DNA of 64,000 nt from Bombus terrestris (lineage: Eukaryota > Arthropoda > Insecta > Hymenoptera > Apidae), in contig NC_063279.1 of assembly GCF_910591885.1 (NCBI RefSeq), positions 13,764,001 through 13,828,000 of the forward strand, written 5' to 3'. A model generated the notes under the pieces. It was not told where the DNA came from, made no database searches, and saw only the letters and a list, made by a program, of their open reading frames with translations. The position numbers were made by a program, and so were the translations under genes. Positions 1 to 10,015 of this stretch are shown piece after piece. Positions within the stretch are counted from its first letter, which is position 1, and each line of letters starts with the position of its first letter.

Positions 1-1564
1 ATTTTCGTTTCAAACATGCCGCTGTTCTCTCCATAATATTTGTTCTAACTTTCTGATCGTTGGTAACGTTGGAGATGTCGCTAGCATTCACTATTTTCTT
101 CTTGTTATCATTTTCATTCTTCAAAACGCTACCTGGTTTCTTCAAATACTTATTTGCTCTGTTTGTCCACCCACAAGTATGTTTATTTTCGATTTTACTC
201 TGACTCTTAGATTCATATTTATATTCCTCTTGATTCTTTATAGAATCCACAATTTTAGAATTTTTATAAATATTTGGAATCGTAATTCGACTTTTCTCGA
301 GGTTAGGATTTAATTCTTCTTTTACTTTTTTGCTGTTTGCTGAAGGTTTGTTAAATCGTTCATTATGGGAAGAAGAAACAAAGAAGCTTCTTTTATCATC
401 AGTAGTTTCTGATGCATTTTGACGTTTTATTAATGGCGACGGATTATTCACAGAATCGTTTTGCAAAAATCTATTTTTCCATTTTGAACCGTCATTATTC
501 TTCGCTGAATGTTTCAGAATTGGATAAGTATTACTGTGTAAAGGAACGTGTTGTTGATATGGATAACCAATTTTCTTATTTTCAGAAACTTCCTTGCATT
601 TTCCATTATTTTTATCGTCCAATGGAATAAAGTCCCAGAAACTACTTTTAATATTACTCTTTTCAACTTGATTCGACAACGTGTCAAAAATAGTCGAGCT
701 AGAAAGATGTTCAGTGGATGTACAAACATTTCGTAAGTCAGATAAACTGTCTTTATCCACTGCACGATCCACGAATAGTCTTGGTTTGTCTATGGAACGA
801 TTAGAATTCGTATTTCTTAACCTAGAATATTTAGAATATTCGTCATTTGAAATTTTATTATCCTGTTTATTTTCAATTTGATCTAAGTTTTCATAGACAT
901 TTTTTGAAAAACATCGTGTTTTTTTTCGTCGATCTATAGGTGATGACCATGTTCTGGACCGAATTCTGTCTGGAGTCAATTCAATCCAGTCTTTTGATAT
1001 TTTATTTGAATTCGCTGAACTGACTGGTTTTTCGTTCCTTGAACTGTACCTAGAAAATCTGTGATTTCTATGCGATATTTCGTCGATATGACTTTCAGTG
1101 TCGTTGCAAGAGGACATATTCAGTCTTTGCCAGTGAAGTTTCTGGTATCTTGGTGAATTTCGTGGGATTTCTTTGGATATGAAGTCATCTGAATAATCTT
1201 GTTTCACAGAGACCATTCCTCTATCGATAATAGGTTGATCAATAAGGTTAGCATCTAATCTATTGTTAGGATAATTGGAACGAGCGAATTTTAATTTAGC
1301 TCCAGCACTTTTTGGTCTCGTTGGATAGGATTGAGAAGGATTGTCTTTTTTTATATCGTTTAGAATATTTTCATGAGTTATGTTAGGATTATTGCGAAAG
1401 GTGTTTGAGATTTCGTAAGAGCCGTCATCTGGTTCACAGGAATTTGATCTTAATCTATCGGGTGATGCTCTTAATTTGGTTCTAAAGTCTTTGGGCCCTG
1501 GACTTCTCTTGAATTCTACGTTTTCAATAAAATCTTCATGTGGAGAGTGGTTTTGCCGGTAGTA
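1..1564 (-). CDS. Uncharacterised disordered protein, second visible coding exon (open through the left edge)
   Basis: Read on the minus strand, the whole interval is one open frame of 521 codons with no stop, running off the window. It begins at 1564 just after a strong acceptor (pyrimidine-rich tract then CTACAG, AG at 1566-1565) with Tyr-Tyr-Arg-Gln-Asn-His. It joins in phase 0 to the exon at 10015-9683. The protein is rich in Ser, Asn, Lys and Arg, with many short basic/serine patches (for example RASPDRLRSNS and SRTWSSPIDRRKK) and no recognisable domain, signal peptide or membrane segment. I do not recognise the family. The length and codon-like composition of the frame argue for a real exon; the disorder is inferred from composition. 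Because the frame is never closed inside the window, a simple start-to-stop ORF search misses it. Confidence 0.75.
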
Positions 1565-2004
1565 CTGTAGAATTAATTGAAGAAAGAAGAAAGCGGGAAA
1601 ATTTTATTGAAAAATGTTTTCAAAATGATTAACGTGTATTTTTAGTATAATATTACAAAAATAAACAATTGTTTATTAGCAAAAAAAATTAAGTAGAATA
1701 AAGAGAAGGATGGTAAGAAACAAGCCTTCCTTTATTTAACATAGTAATTAGACCAATTAAATGCCTAGAACATCTTTAGAGTTAAATAAGATTTTTAAAA
1801 AATTTCAATTTTCTGACATAAGTTTCACCCATAATATACAAAATAGGTTAGGCAATTGTATTGAATAAAATATAAAGATTCGGAAAGCAAAGTCTTCTAC
1901 AAATTTGTAAACATTAAACGTAAAATATACATTTCAAACTAAAGTATTAAGTTAAATATGTCTATAAAAAATTTTTTCTTTAATTTAACTAAAATTTCTG
2001 ATTT
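1565..2004 (-). other. Host intron, segment downstream of the LINE complex
   Basis: A+T-rich non-coding DNA between the acceptor of the left exon and the target duplication that borders the LINE complex. No ORF or RNA gene was seen. The first ~30 bases (about 1567-1595, read on the minus strand) form the pyrimidine tract of the acceptor. Confidence 0.6.
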
Positions 2005-2017
2005 ACGTTTAAGCCTT
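2005..2017. repeat. Outer target-site duplication, left copy
   Basis: ACGTTTAAGCCTT here is repeated exactly at 9628-9640, directly after the poly(A) tail of the last LINE unit. Exact 12-13 bp direct repeats flanking a 3' poly(A) element are the signature of target-primed reverse transcription. The first A of the right copy could belong to the tail. Confidence 0.85.
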
Positions 2018-2544
2018 AAGTCACTATTACCACAACCGACAAGGAATACACCATACCTAAAACATCAGCACAAGAAATTAGAAACATAATTGATAAAACA
2101 AAAAACAACAAAGCGCCAGGAATCGACCTAATCAATGGTAAAATCTTGAAAAACCTCCCGCCAAAAGCAATAAGACTAATAACAATAATATTCAATGCAA
2201 TTCTAAGAATTCAATACTTCCCCAAACCATGGAAATTAGCACAGATCAAAATGTTACATAAACCAGGCAAAGACCCGTACCAAACTGCATCTTACAGACC
2301 AATATCACTGCTTCCAGTATTTTCCAAAATACTGGAAAAAATAATATATTGCCGGATAAAAACAATAATAGAGACAAAATAGAGAAAGCATTCGATAAAA
2401 TTAACCATGAAAGTCTACTACAAACAATTAGGAAACAATTCCCGGAGCAAATACACCAATTAATAAAATCCTACCTAAGCAGCAGAACCTTCGTAATAAA
2501 AATCAAGGACACACATTCTCAAGTTAAAGACATCAAGGTCGGGG
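2018..2544 (+). mobile_element. LINE element A, 5'-truncated, upstream part (RT fragment with 130-bp deletion)
   Basis: From about 2022 the sequence matches the reverse-transcriptase region of the full element at 5276-5931. It encodes the RT fingers block, including NKAPGIDLI and the YRPISLLP motif. An internal deletion equals positions 5637-5766 of the full copy (130 bp, out of frame). It falls after GAGACAAAA at 2379/2380 and removes the FGFR and first catalytic-Asp region. The fragment stops at 2544, where element B was inserted. Transcription sense is plus, antisense to the host gene. Non-functional. Confidence 0.9.
2532..2544. repeat. Inner target-site duplication, left copy
   Basis: ATCAAGGTCGGGG is part of element A's own RT sequence. 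It recurs, with one C/T difference, at 6838-6850 directly after the poly(A) of element B. This marks B as an insertion inside A. Confidence 0.85.
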
Positions 2545-2662
2545 CAGTTCCGCCTGGGCAGGCGACCTAAACGGACGTGCGAAACAGTGCTCCAGTGAAA
2601 GTGCGGCAAGAGAGAAGAGAAAGGGACAAAGCTAACGCCAAAAATAGACAAAACGTGGAATC
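2545..2662 (+). promoter_or_regulatory. LINE 5' UTR with internal Inr + DPE promoter
   Basis: The element begins with CAGTTC, a match to the insect initiator. Taking its A (2546) as +1, GGACGTG occupies 2573-2579, so GGACGT falls exactly on +28 to +33. That matches the downstream promoter element consensus RGWYVT, in the RGWCGTG form typical of Jockey-like elements. Such a TATA-less promoter lies wholly inside the transcript, which lets a LINE carry its promoter to new sites. The promoter role is inferred; the motifs and spacing are seen. Confidence 0.7.
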
Positions 2663-4011
2663 ATGCAGATTCCACCAATAAAAATAATTAACTCCGGTGA
2701 AACATTTTTCATAAATAAAGCTACAGACTCTACATATGTAGAGAAAAATGATGATATTATGGAAACAACACAATCCGACGGGGAGCAAAACATGTCAATA
2801 CACCAGGAAGAAAGCTGGACGGTGGCAACCTCCAGCAAAAAACGGAAGGTAACCCCGCTCGCAAGCGCGAGGAAAATTGATACATATGAAAAAAAACAAT
2901 GGCTACAAGATATCAAGCTACACAATCCATTCAGCGCACTGCCAGAAGAGGCAGCAACGGACCCAACGGAAAGTCCGACAAACCGTACTCCCAAACCACC
3001 ACCGATATACGTAGACGCAAAAATAATTGACCCCCTCATCGAACTACTAAATAACATCGCAGGGAAAGACAACTACATCATCAAACAAATAAAAATAGAC
3101 CAGGTGAAGGTGCAAACCAACACCCCAGAAACATTCAGAAAAATTACAAGATCACTAAAAGAAAAAAATGCAGCATATCACACTTTTCAGCTCAAAACCG
3201 ACAAAGCTACAAAGCAGTAATCAGGGGACTACACCCAAAAACAAATACTGGAAAAATAAGTGAAGAACTGGCAAAAATCGGACACCAGGTAAGGTCAATA
3301 AATAACATAAACAAATACGATACCAAACAACCATTACCGCTATTCCTGGTTGAACTAGAACCTAAAAACAACAATAAAGAAATATACGATATAGAAAAAT
3401 TACTAAACACAATAGTAAAAGTTGAGCCACCCAGATATAAAAAAGAAATCCCACAATGCATAAGGTGCCAACAATACGGACACACCAAAAACTATTGTAA
3501 TAGAACCCCGGCATGCGTTAAATGCGCAAAAAATCATCTCACGACACACTGTCCATCCACGGGAAAAATTGAGGAGGTTAAATGCTACAACTGTAACGGA
3601 AACCACCCAGCCAGCTATAAAGGATGTGAAGTAAGAAAACAATTACAACGTAAACTGTTCCCGCCCCTACGAAGCAGAACAATCACTAACACACAAGCTC
3701 AACAGGACAGCACAAATCCTGAAATAATTCCAAGTACAGAGCAAGCTACAAACACCAAACCTATCAGCACCAACACCATTGGTGGTCTAAGCTATGCTCA
3801 AATAACCAGCCAATCAACACATACACACAACCAATACCACAGCAATAGTAACAATGACACTGCAGAAATCAAAGAACTGCTCAAACAATCCATAAAGAAC
3901 ACCGAAATGCTAACCAGAATGATAAGCGAACAAAACGCAGTACTAAAACAGCAAACTCAACAAATCACAGTCATGCTACAACTAATTACAAACGTGCTAA
4001 GCAAAAAATAA
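2663..4011 (+). pseudogene. LINE ORF1, gag-like nucleic-acid-binding protein, frameshifted
   Basis: The frame opens at ATG 2663 and reads 185 codons to a premature stop at 3218-3220. Coding resumes in the neighbouring frame from about 3205 and continues to TAA at 4009-4011. The break is consistent with loss of one A in the AAA run at 3203-3205. The middle part resembles the PRE_C2HC region found upstream of zinc knuckles in Jockey gag proteins. It is followed by three Cys-His knuckles at about 3445-3640 (CIRCQQYGHTKNYC, CVKCAKNHLTTHC, CYNCNGNHPASYKGC). The tail is Gln/Thr/Asn-rich with a predicted helical end. In this family ORF1 binds the element RNA and forms the RNP. The frameshift should abolish the full protein from this copy. 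Confidence 0.88.
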
Positions 4012-4013
4012 AA

Positions 4014-6707
4014 ACGGACACTCTAAAAATAGCAGCCTGGAACTCAAACGGCCTGCAACAACGGGCCCTCGAAATTAAAACATTCATATACAATAACAAT
4101 ATAGACATACTACTTGTCTCAGAAACACACTTCACTACAAAAAGCTACTTGAAAATACCATACTACACCATATATGACACCAAACACCCCTCAGGAAAAG
4201 CTCACGGAGGGACAGCAGTGATAGTCAGAAACGATATCAAACATTATCTACACAGCCAAGTTAACAAAGAATATTTACAAGCAACCACTGTTACAGTTCA
4301 AACTAGCAGCAACTACTTCCAGTTGTCAGCAGTATATGTGCCTCCGCGACACAAAATAACAACACAAATGTGGGAAGAATACTTCCAGGACCTAGGGGAC
4401 AAATACATCGCAGCGGGAGACTACAACTCAAAGCACACGCTTTGGGGGTCAAGAAACATTACACATCGAGGTAGAACACTGGAAAAATATATTAGAAATA
4501 ATAACCTCAATATATTATCCACAGGAACACCGACACATTGGCCGACTGACCTTAACAAAAAACCAGATCTTCTGGACTTTGCAGTTACAAGGGGACTAAA
4601 CACAAATAAACTAAAAATAACACCCAACCTCGAGCTCAGCTCCGATCATACACCCATAATAATTGAATACAGAAACAAACCAATTCACTATAGCAAACCA
4701 GAAACACTATGCAATAAAACCACCAAATGGCAAACTTTCAAAGAAATAATAGAAAGCAAAATAAACTGCAACATCCCGTTAAAAACTCCTGAACACATAG
4801 AACAGGCAGTAGCAACATTGACAGCAACTATTCAGGAAGCAGCAAGGACAACCACTACTCCCGAACCAACCAGCAGACAAACAATAACAATCCCGCAAGA
4901 AATACTCGACAAAATCAAAGAAAAAAGAAAAGCAAAAGCAAAATGGCAAAAATACAGAACCCGAGAAAACAAAAAACACTTAAACAAACTTGCAAAGGAA
5001 ATAAAAAACAAAATAAAGGAGCACAACGATAATGAATTCGCAAAGTTCATAGGGACACTCTCCACACACGAGAACACCAACTATTCACTATGGAAAGCCA
5101 CGAAAAAAATAAGGAAGCCAATAATACCCGTCCCAGCAATCAGAAAAGCAGATAACACATGGGCAAGAAGCAACGAAGAACAAGCTGAAGAATTCTCCAA
5201 CCACCTCTGCAACACATTCACACCACACATTATCAACAACAGCAACCTCAAAAGTCATACGGAGGAGGATCCACAAACCACTACCACCACAGCCGACAAG
5301 GAATACACCATACCTAAAACATCGGCACAAGAAATTAGAAACATAATTGATAAAACAAAAAACAACAAAGCGCCAGGAATCGACCTAATCAATGGTAAAA
5401 TCTTGAAAAACCTTCCGCCAAAAGCAATAAGACTAATAACAATAATATTCAATGCAATTCTAAGAATTCAATACTTCCCCAAACCATGGAAATTAGCACA
5501 GATCAAAATGTTACATAAACCAGGCAAAGACCCGCACCAAACTGCATCTTACAGACCAATATCACTGCTTCCAGTATTTTCCAAAATACTGGAAAAGATA
5601 ATATACGACCGCATAAAACCAATAATAGAGACAAAAAAACTAATACCGGATCACCAATTTGGTTTCAGAAACAAACACTCCACGATAGAGCAAATGCACA
5701 GGCTTATAAACGAAATAATAGTAGCACTAGAAAACAAGGAATACTGCACAGCCCTCTTTATAGACATAGAGAAAGCATTCGATAAAATTAACCATGAAAG
5801 TCTACTACAAACAATTAAGAAACAATTCCCGGAGCAAATACACCACTTAATAAAATCCTACCTAAGCAGCAGAACCTTCGTAATAAAAATCAAGGACACA
5901 CATTCTCAAGTTAAAGACATCAAGGCCGGGGTACCACAAGGAAGCGTCCTAGGCCCAATACTATACACATTATACACGGCGAACATACCAACAACTACCA
6001 ACAGCACAGTATTGACATTCGCGGACGACACAGCTATACTAGTCAGGCATACTAACCCAGAAACGGCAGTCAAAATACTACAAGAACATATCGTAAAAAT
6101 AGAAAATTGGCTACAAGAAAAACAAATAAAAGCAAACCCCAATAAATGCAACCATATTACATTCACGCTACGGAAAAAGATACCACCAAACATCCTATTG
6201 AACGGCACGCATATAACGCAAACAAAGCATGTCAAATACCTAGGACTCCACTTAGATCAAAAACTCACCTGGAAACTACACATCAAATCAATAGTAGAAA
6301 AAATACAGAAAACAAGGAGACAAATGCATTGGCTAACAAGCCGAAAATCCAAACTAAGCACAGAAAATAAAGTAATAATATATAAAACGATCATAAAACC
6401 AATCTGGACGTACGGAATACCAATATGGGGGACGGCAGCAATGAGCCATATAAACAAAATAGGGGTAATACAGGCTAAAATCCTCAGAACAATAGTAAAC
6501 GGACTTTGGTACGTCAGAAACGAAGATATACGAAGGGACCTGGGAATGCCAACGGTCAAGGAAGAAATCAGCAGATACTCCGAGAAATACAAATTAAGAA
6601 TAGCAACACACATAAACCGGCTAGCTGCGGAAACGTACAAAATCATAAATATGGACAGAAGACTAAAACGGAAGCACCCAGCAGCCCTTATAAAGGACAT
6701 AACCTAA
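4014..6707 (+). CDS. LINE ORF2: AP-endonuclease + reverse transcriptase
   Basis: An intact frame of about 900 codons ending at TAA 6705-6707. The endonuclease is at the N terminus: WNSNGL (from 4038), SETH, GGTAVIVR, AAGDYN, and a terminal SSDHTP carrying the catalytic Asp-His pair. The reverse transcriptase follows from about 5290: NKAPGIDLI, SYRPISLLP, FGFRNKHST, LFIDIEKAFD (first catalytic Asp), AGVPQGSVLGP, the active-site FADD (about 6018-6030), then thumb and C-terminal regions. No RNase H or C-terminal zinc finger was seen. There is no ATG near the start; the frame overlaps the end of ORF1 in the -1 register and the first in-frame Met lies inside the endonuclease. The chosen start is therefore only where the frame leaves the ORF1 stop. 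Function: nicks the target DNA and primes cDNA synthesis there. Confidence 0.9.
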   Translation, partial: TDTLKIAAWNSNGLQQRALEIKTFIYNNNIDILLVSETHFTTKSYLKIPYYTIYDTKHPSGKAHGGTAVIVRNDIKHYLHSQVNKEYLQATTVTVQTSSNYFQLSAVYVPPRHKITTQMWEEYFQDLGDKYIAAGDYNSKHTLWGSRNITHRGRTLEKYIRNNNLNILSTGTPTHWPTDLNKKPDLLDFAVTRGLNTNKLKITPNLELSSDHTPIIIEYRNKPIHYSKPETLCNKTTKWQTFKEIIESKINCNIPLKTPEHIEQAVATLTATIQEAARTTTTPEPTSRQTITIPQEILDKIKEKRKAKAKWQKYRTRENKKHLNKLAKEIKNKIKEHNDNEFAKFIGTLSTHENTNYSLWKATKKIRKPIIPVPAIRKADNTWARSNEEQAEEFSNHLCNTFTPHIINNSNLKSHTEEDPQTTTTTADKEYTIPKTSAQEIRNIIDKTKNNKAPGIDLINGKILKNLPPKAIRLITIIFNAILRIQYFPKPWKLAQIKMLHKPGKDPHQTASYRPISLLPVFSKILEKIIYDRIKPIIETKKLIPDHQFGFRNKHSTIEQMHRLINEIIVALENKEYCTALFIDIEKAFDKINHESLLQTIKKQFPEQIHHLIKSYLSSRTFVIKIKDTHSQVKDIKAGVPQGSVLGPILYTLYTANIPTTTNSTVLTFADDTAILVRHTNPETAVKILQEHIVKIENWLQEKQIKANPNKCNHITFTLRKKIPPNILLNGTHITQTKHVKYLGLHLDQKLTWKLHIKSIVEKIQKTRRQMHWLTSRKSKLSTENKVIIYKTIIKPIWTYGIPIWGTAAMSHINKIGVIQAKILRTIVNGLWYVRNEDIRRDLGMPTVKEEISRYSEKYKLRIATHINRLAAETYKIINMDRRLKRKHPAALIKDIT

Positions 6708-6837
6708 GAAACACGAGGATGGTACCCCGCTGGGGGTAGCCACCAACATGCTAATTTAACCGCTAAAAAATTCCACCAAATGTCCAAATTGGACAAATTG
6801 TGAATTTTAATAAATAAATAAAAAAAAAAAAAAAAAA
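6708..6837 (+). other. LINE 3' UTR and A-rich tail (element B)
   Basis: About 110 bases of 3' UTR followed by AATAAATAAATAAA and a run of A. The UTR contains the near-palindrome TGTCCAAATTGGACA at 6781-6795, conserved in all tandem copies. It could form a short stem near the RNA 3' end. Confidence 0.8.
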
Positions 6838-7754
6838 ATCAAGGCCGGGGTACCACAAGGAAGCGTTCTAGGCCCAATACTATACACATTATACACGGCG
6901 AACATACCAACAACTACCAACAGCACAGTATTGACATTCGCGGACGACACAGCTATACTAGTCAGGCATACTAACCCAGAAACGGCAGTCAAAATACTAC
7001 AAGAACATATCGTAAAAATAGAAAATTGGCTACAAGAAAAACAAATAAAAGCAAACCCCAATAAATGCAACCATATTACATTCACGCTACGGAAAAAGAT
7101 ACCACCAAACATCCTATTGAACGGCACGCATATAACGCAAACAAAGCATGTCAAATACCTAGGACTCCACTTAGATCAAAAACTCACCTGGAAACTACAC
7201 ATCAAATCAATAGTAGAAAAAATACAGAAAACAAGGAGACAAATGCATTGGCTAACAAGCCGAAAATCCAAATTAAGCACAGAAAATAAAGTAATAGTAT
7301 ATAAAACGATCATAAAACAAATCTGGACGTACGGAATACCACTATGGGGGACGGCAGCAATGAGCCATATAAACAAAATAGAGGTAATACAGGCTAAAAT
7401 CCTCAGAACAATAGTAAACGGACTTTGGTACGTCAGAAACGCAGATATACGAAGGGACCTGGGAATGCCAACGGTCAAGGAAGAAATCAGCAGATACTCC
7501 GAGAAATACAAATTAAGAATAGCAACACACATAAACCGGCTAGCTGCGGAAACATACAAAATCATAAATATGGACAGAAGACTAAAAAGGAAGCACCCAG
7601 CAGACCTTATAAAGGACATAACCTAAGAAACACGAGGATGGTACCCCGCTGGGGGTAGCCACCAACATGCTAATTTAACCGCCCAAAAATTCCACCAAAT
7701 GTCCAAATTGGACAAATTGTGAATTTTAATAAATAAATAAAAAAAAAAAAAAAA
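6838..7754 (+). mobile_element. Tandem LINE 3' unit 1 (remnant of element A)
   Basis: A 917-bp unit starting with the inner target duplication ATCAAGGCCGGGG. It carries the end of ORF2 (RT active site onward, open to TAA at 7624-7626), the 3' UTR and an A-rich tail. It matches positions 5919 to the end of element B. The retained FADD and open frame are unlikely to be useful without the upstream domains. It differs from B at several shared diagnostic sites (for example a CTATGGGG rather than ATATGGGG version of the WG motif) and keeps B-like bases at sites where units 2 and 3 agree with each other. Confidence 0.9.
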
Positions 7755-8671
7755 ATCAAGGCCGGGGTACCACAAGGAAGCGTCCTAGACCCAATACTAT
7801 ACACATTATACACGGCGAACATACCAACAACTACCAACAGCACAGTATTGACATTCGCGGACGGCACAGCTATACTAGTCAGGCATACTAACCCAGAAAC
7901 GGCACTCAAAATACTACAAGAACATATCGTAAAAATAGAAAATTGGCTACAAGAAAAACAAATAAAAGCAAACCCCAATAAATGCAACCATATTACATTC
8001 ACGCTACGGAAGAAGATACCACCAAACATCCTATTGAACGGCACGCATATAACGCAAACAAAGCATGTCAAATTCCTAGGACTCCACTTAGATCAAAAAC
8101 TCACCTGGAAACTACACATCAAATCAATAGTAGAAAAAATACAGAAAACAAGGAGACAAATGCATTGGCTAACAAGCCGAAAATCCAAATTAAGCACAGA
8201 AAATAAAGTAATAGTATATAAAACGATCATAAAACCAATCTGGACGTACGGAATACCACTATGGGGGACGGCAGCAATGAGCCATATAAACAATATAGAG
8301 GTAATACAGGCTAAAATCCTCAGAACAATAGTAAACGGACTTTGGTACGTCAGAAACGAAGATATACGAAGGGACCTGTGAATGCCAACGGTCAAGGAAG
8401 AAATCAGCAGATACTTCGAGAAATACAAATTAAGAATAGCAACACACATAAACCGGCTAGCTGCGGAAACATACAAAATCATAAATATGGACAGAAGACT
8501 AAAAAGGAAGCACCCAGCAGACCTTATAAAGGACATAACCTAAGAAACACGAGGATGGTGCCCCGCTGGGGGTAGCCACCAACATGCTAATTTAACCGCT
8601 AAAAAATTCCACCAAATGTCCAAATTGGACAAATTGTGAATTTTAATAAATAAATAAATAAAAAAAAAAAA
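7755..8671 (+). mobile_element. Tandem LINE 3' unit 2 (broken ORF2 end)
   Basis: Also 917 bp, starting at exactly the same LINE position as unit 1. Two lesions are visible: the RT active site reads FADG instead of FADD at about 7851-7863, and TGA at 8379-8381 truncates the frame. It shares several variants with unit 3 (KFLGL, NNIEV, a GAAGAAGATACC stretch) that unit 1 lacks. Confidence 0.9.
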
Positions 8672-9627
8672 ATCAAGGCCGGGGTACCACAAGGAAGCGT
8701 CCTAGGCCCAATACTATACACATTATACACGGCGAACATACCAACAACTACCAACAGCACAGTATTGACATTCGCGGACGACACAGCTATACTAGTCAGG
8801 CATACTAACCCAGAAACGGCAGTCAAAATACTACAAGAACATATCGTAAAAATAGGAAATTGGCTACAAGAAAAACAAATAAAAGCAAACCCCAATAAAT
8901 GCAACCATATTACATTCACGCTACGGAAGAAGATACCACCAAACATCCTATTGAACGGCACGCATATAACGCAAACAAAGCATGTCAAATTCCTAGGACT
9001 CCACTTAGATCAAAAACTCACCTGGAAACTACACATCAAATCAATAGTAGAAAAAATACAGAAAACAAGGAGACAAATGCATTGGCTAACAAGCCGAAAA
9101 TCCAAATTAAGCACAGAAAATAAAGTAATAGTATATAAAACGATCATAAAACCAATCTGGACGTACGGAATACCACTATGGGGGACGGCAGCAATGAGCC
9201 ATATAAACAATATAGAGGTAATGCAGGCTAAAATCCTCAGAACAATAGTAAACGGACTTTGGTACGTCAGAAACGAAGATATACGAAGGGACCTGGGAAT
9301 GCCAACGGTCAAGGAAGAAATCAGCAGATACTCCGAGAAATACAAATTAAGAATAGCAACACACATAAACCGGCTAGCTGCGGAAACATACAAATTCATA
9401 AATATGGACAGAAGACTAAAAAGGAAGCACCCAGCAGACCTTATAAAGGACATAACCTAGCAAACACAAGGATGGTACCCCGCTGGGGGTAGCCACCAAC
9501 ATGCTAATTTAACTGTTAAAAAATTCTGTTAAAAAAATTCTGTTAAAAAAACTGTTAAAAAATTCCACCAAATGTCCAAATTGGACAAATTGTGAATTTC
9601 AATAAATAAATAAATAAAAAAAAAAAA
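8672..9627 (+). mobile_element. Tandem LINE 3' unit 3 (terminal copy)
   Basis: The third unit, same start point, with the ORF2 end open to TAG at 9458-9460 and FADD retained. It is about 40 bp longer than units 1 and 2 because a short TTCTGTTAAAAAA-like segment in the 3' UTR (about 9511-9560) is repeated. Its tail abuts the right outer target duplication. Confidence 0.9.
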
Positions 9628-9640
9628 ACGTTTAAGCCTT
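9628..9640. repeat. Outer target-site duplication, right copy
   Basis: Exact repeat of 2005-2017 immediately after the terminal poly(A). It closes the LINE complex and shows that all 7.6 kb between the two copies arose from a single original insertion site. Confidence 0.85.
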
Positions 9641-9682
9641 GAATAACTGTAGATACTCATAATTGATTTAAGTAAAATGTAC

Positions 9683-10015
9683 CTGATTAGTTCCATCTTC
9701 TTTAAGAAGAAAGAAACATTCTTCAGTATCCATTGCGTCAGATTCATTTTGTACGCGAAATCTTTCTCCGTAAGATTTATTTTCGATCTTTTCTGGGCAA
9801 TACGATTCCCAATTTCCGTGCTGTTTTATCTTGGTCAATTTTGGGGAATGAGATTGATTGATATGTCGTGCAATTTTAGATACTGGTAATCTGGCATCAC
9901 AACCTGTATCCGATAATTCAACAATTCTTCGTATATCTTTGGAAGCTTTAACAGAAATTATAGGTGACATGTTATCCATAAAAAAGAATAATGGGCTGTC
10001 CGCGAAGGAATTCAT
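9683..10015 (-). CDS. Uncharacterised disordered protein, first visible coding exon
   Basis: Minus-strand exon of 111 codons from ATG 10015-10013 to AATCAG at 9683, followed by a good donor GTACAT (GT at 9682-9681). The splice is phase 0 and continues with TAC TAC at 1564. The frame is also open upstream of this ATG to TGA near 10088, and a branch-point-like CTAAC plus AG about 20 bases later lies just upstream. The ATG could therefore be internal to an exon that begins around 10035. The peptide starts MNSFADSPLFFF and is hydrophilic afterwards, with no recognised domain. Together the two exons give at least 632 residues. Its neighbour at 10857 is transcribed away from it. Confidence 0.65.

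Larger units (their letters stand above)
2545..6837 (+). mobile_element. Full-length Jockey-clade non-LTR retrotransposon (element B)
   Basis: A 4.29 kb element with a short 5' UTR (2545-2662), a gag-like ORF1 with three Cys-His knuckles (2663-4011, one frameshift), an ORF2 with apurinic endonuclease and reverse transcriptase (about 4014-6707), and a short 3' UTR with an (AAAT)n/poly(A) tail. It is flanked by 13-bp target duplications (2532-2544 and 6838-6850), so it is complete at both ends. The single APE-endonuclease/RT ORF2, the gag with PRE_C2HC-like and zinc-knuckle regions and the simple tail fit the Jockey clade. It lies antisense to its host gene. Only the ORF1 frameshift visibly disables it, so it is probably a young copy. 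Confidence 0.92.

Noticed and set aside
5906..8536. Repeated 109-147 codon minus-strand ORFs across the LINE copies
   Set aside because: They are exact antisense shadows of ORF2 and recur only because the DNA repeats.
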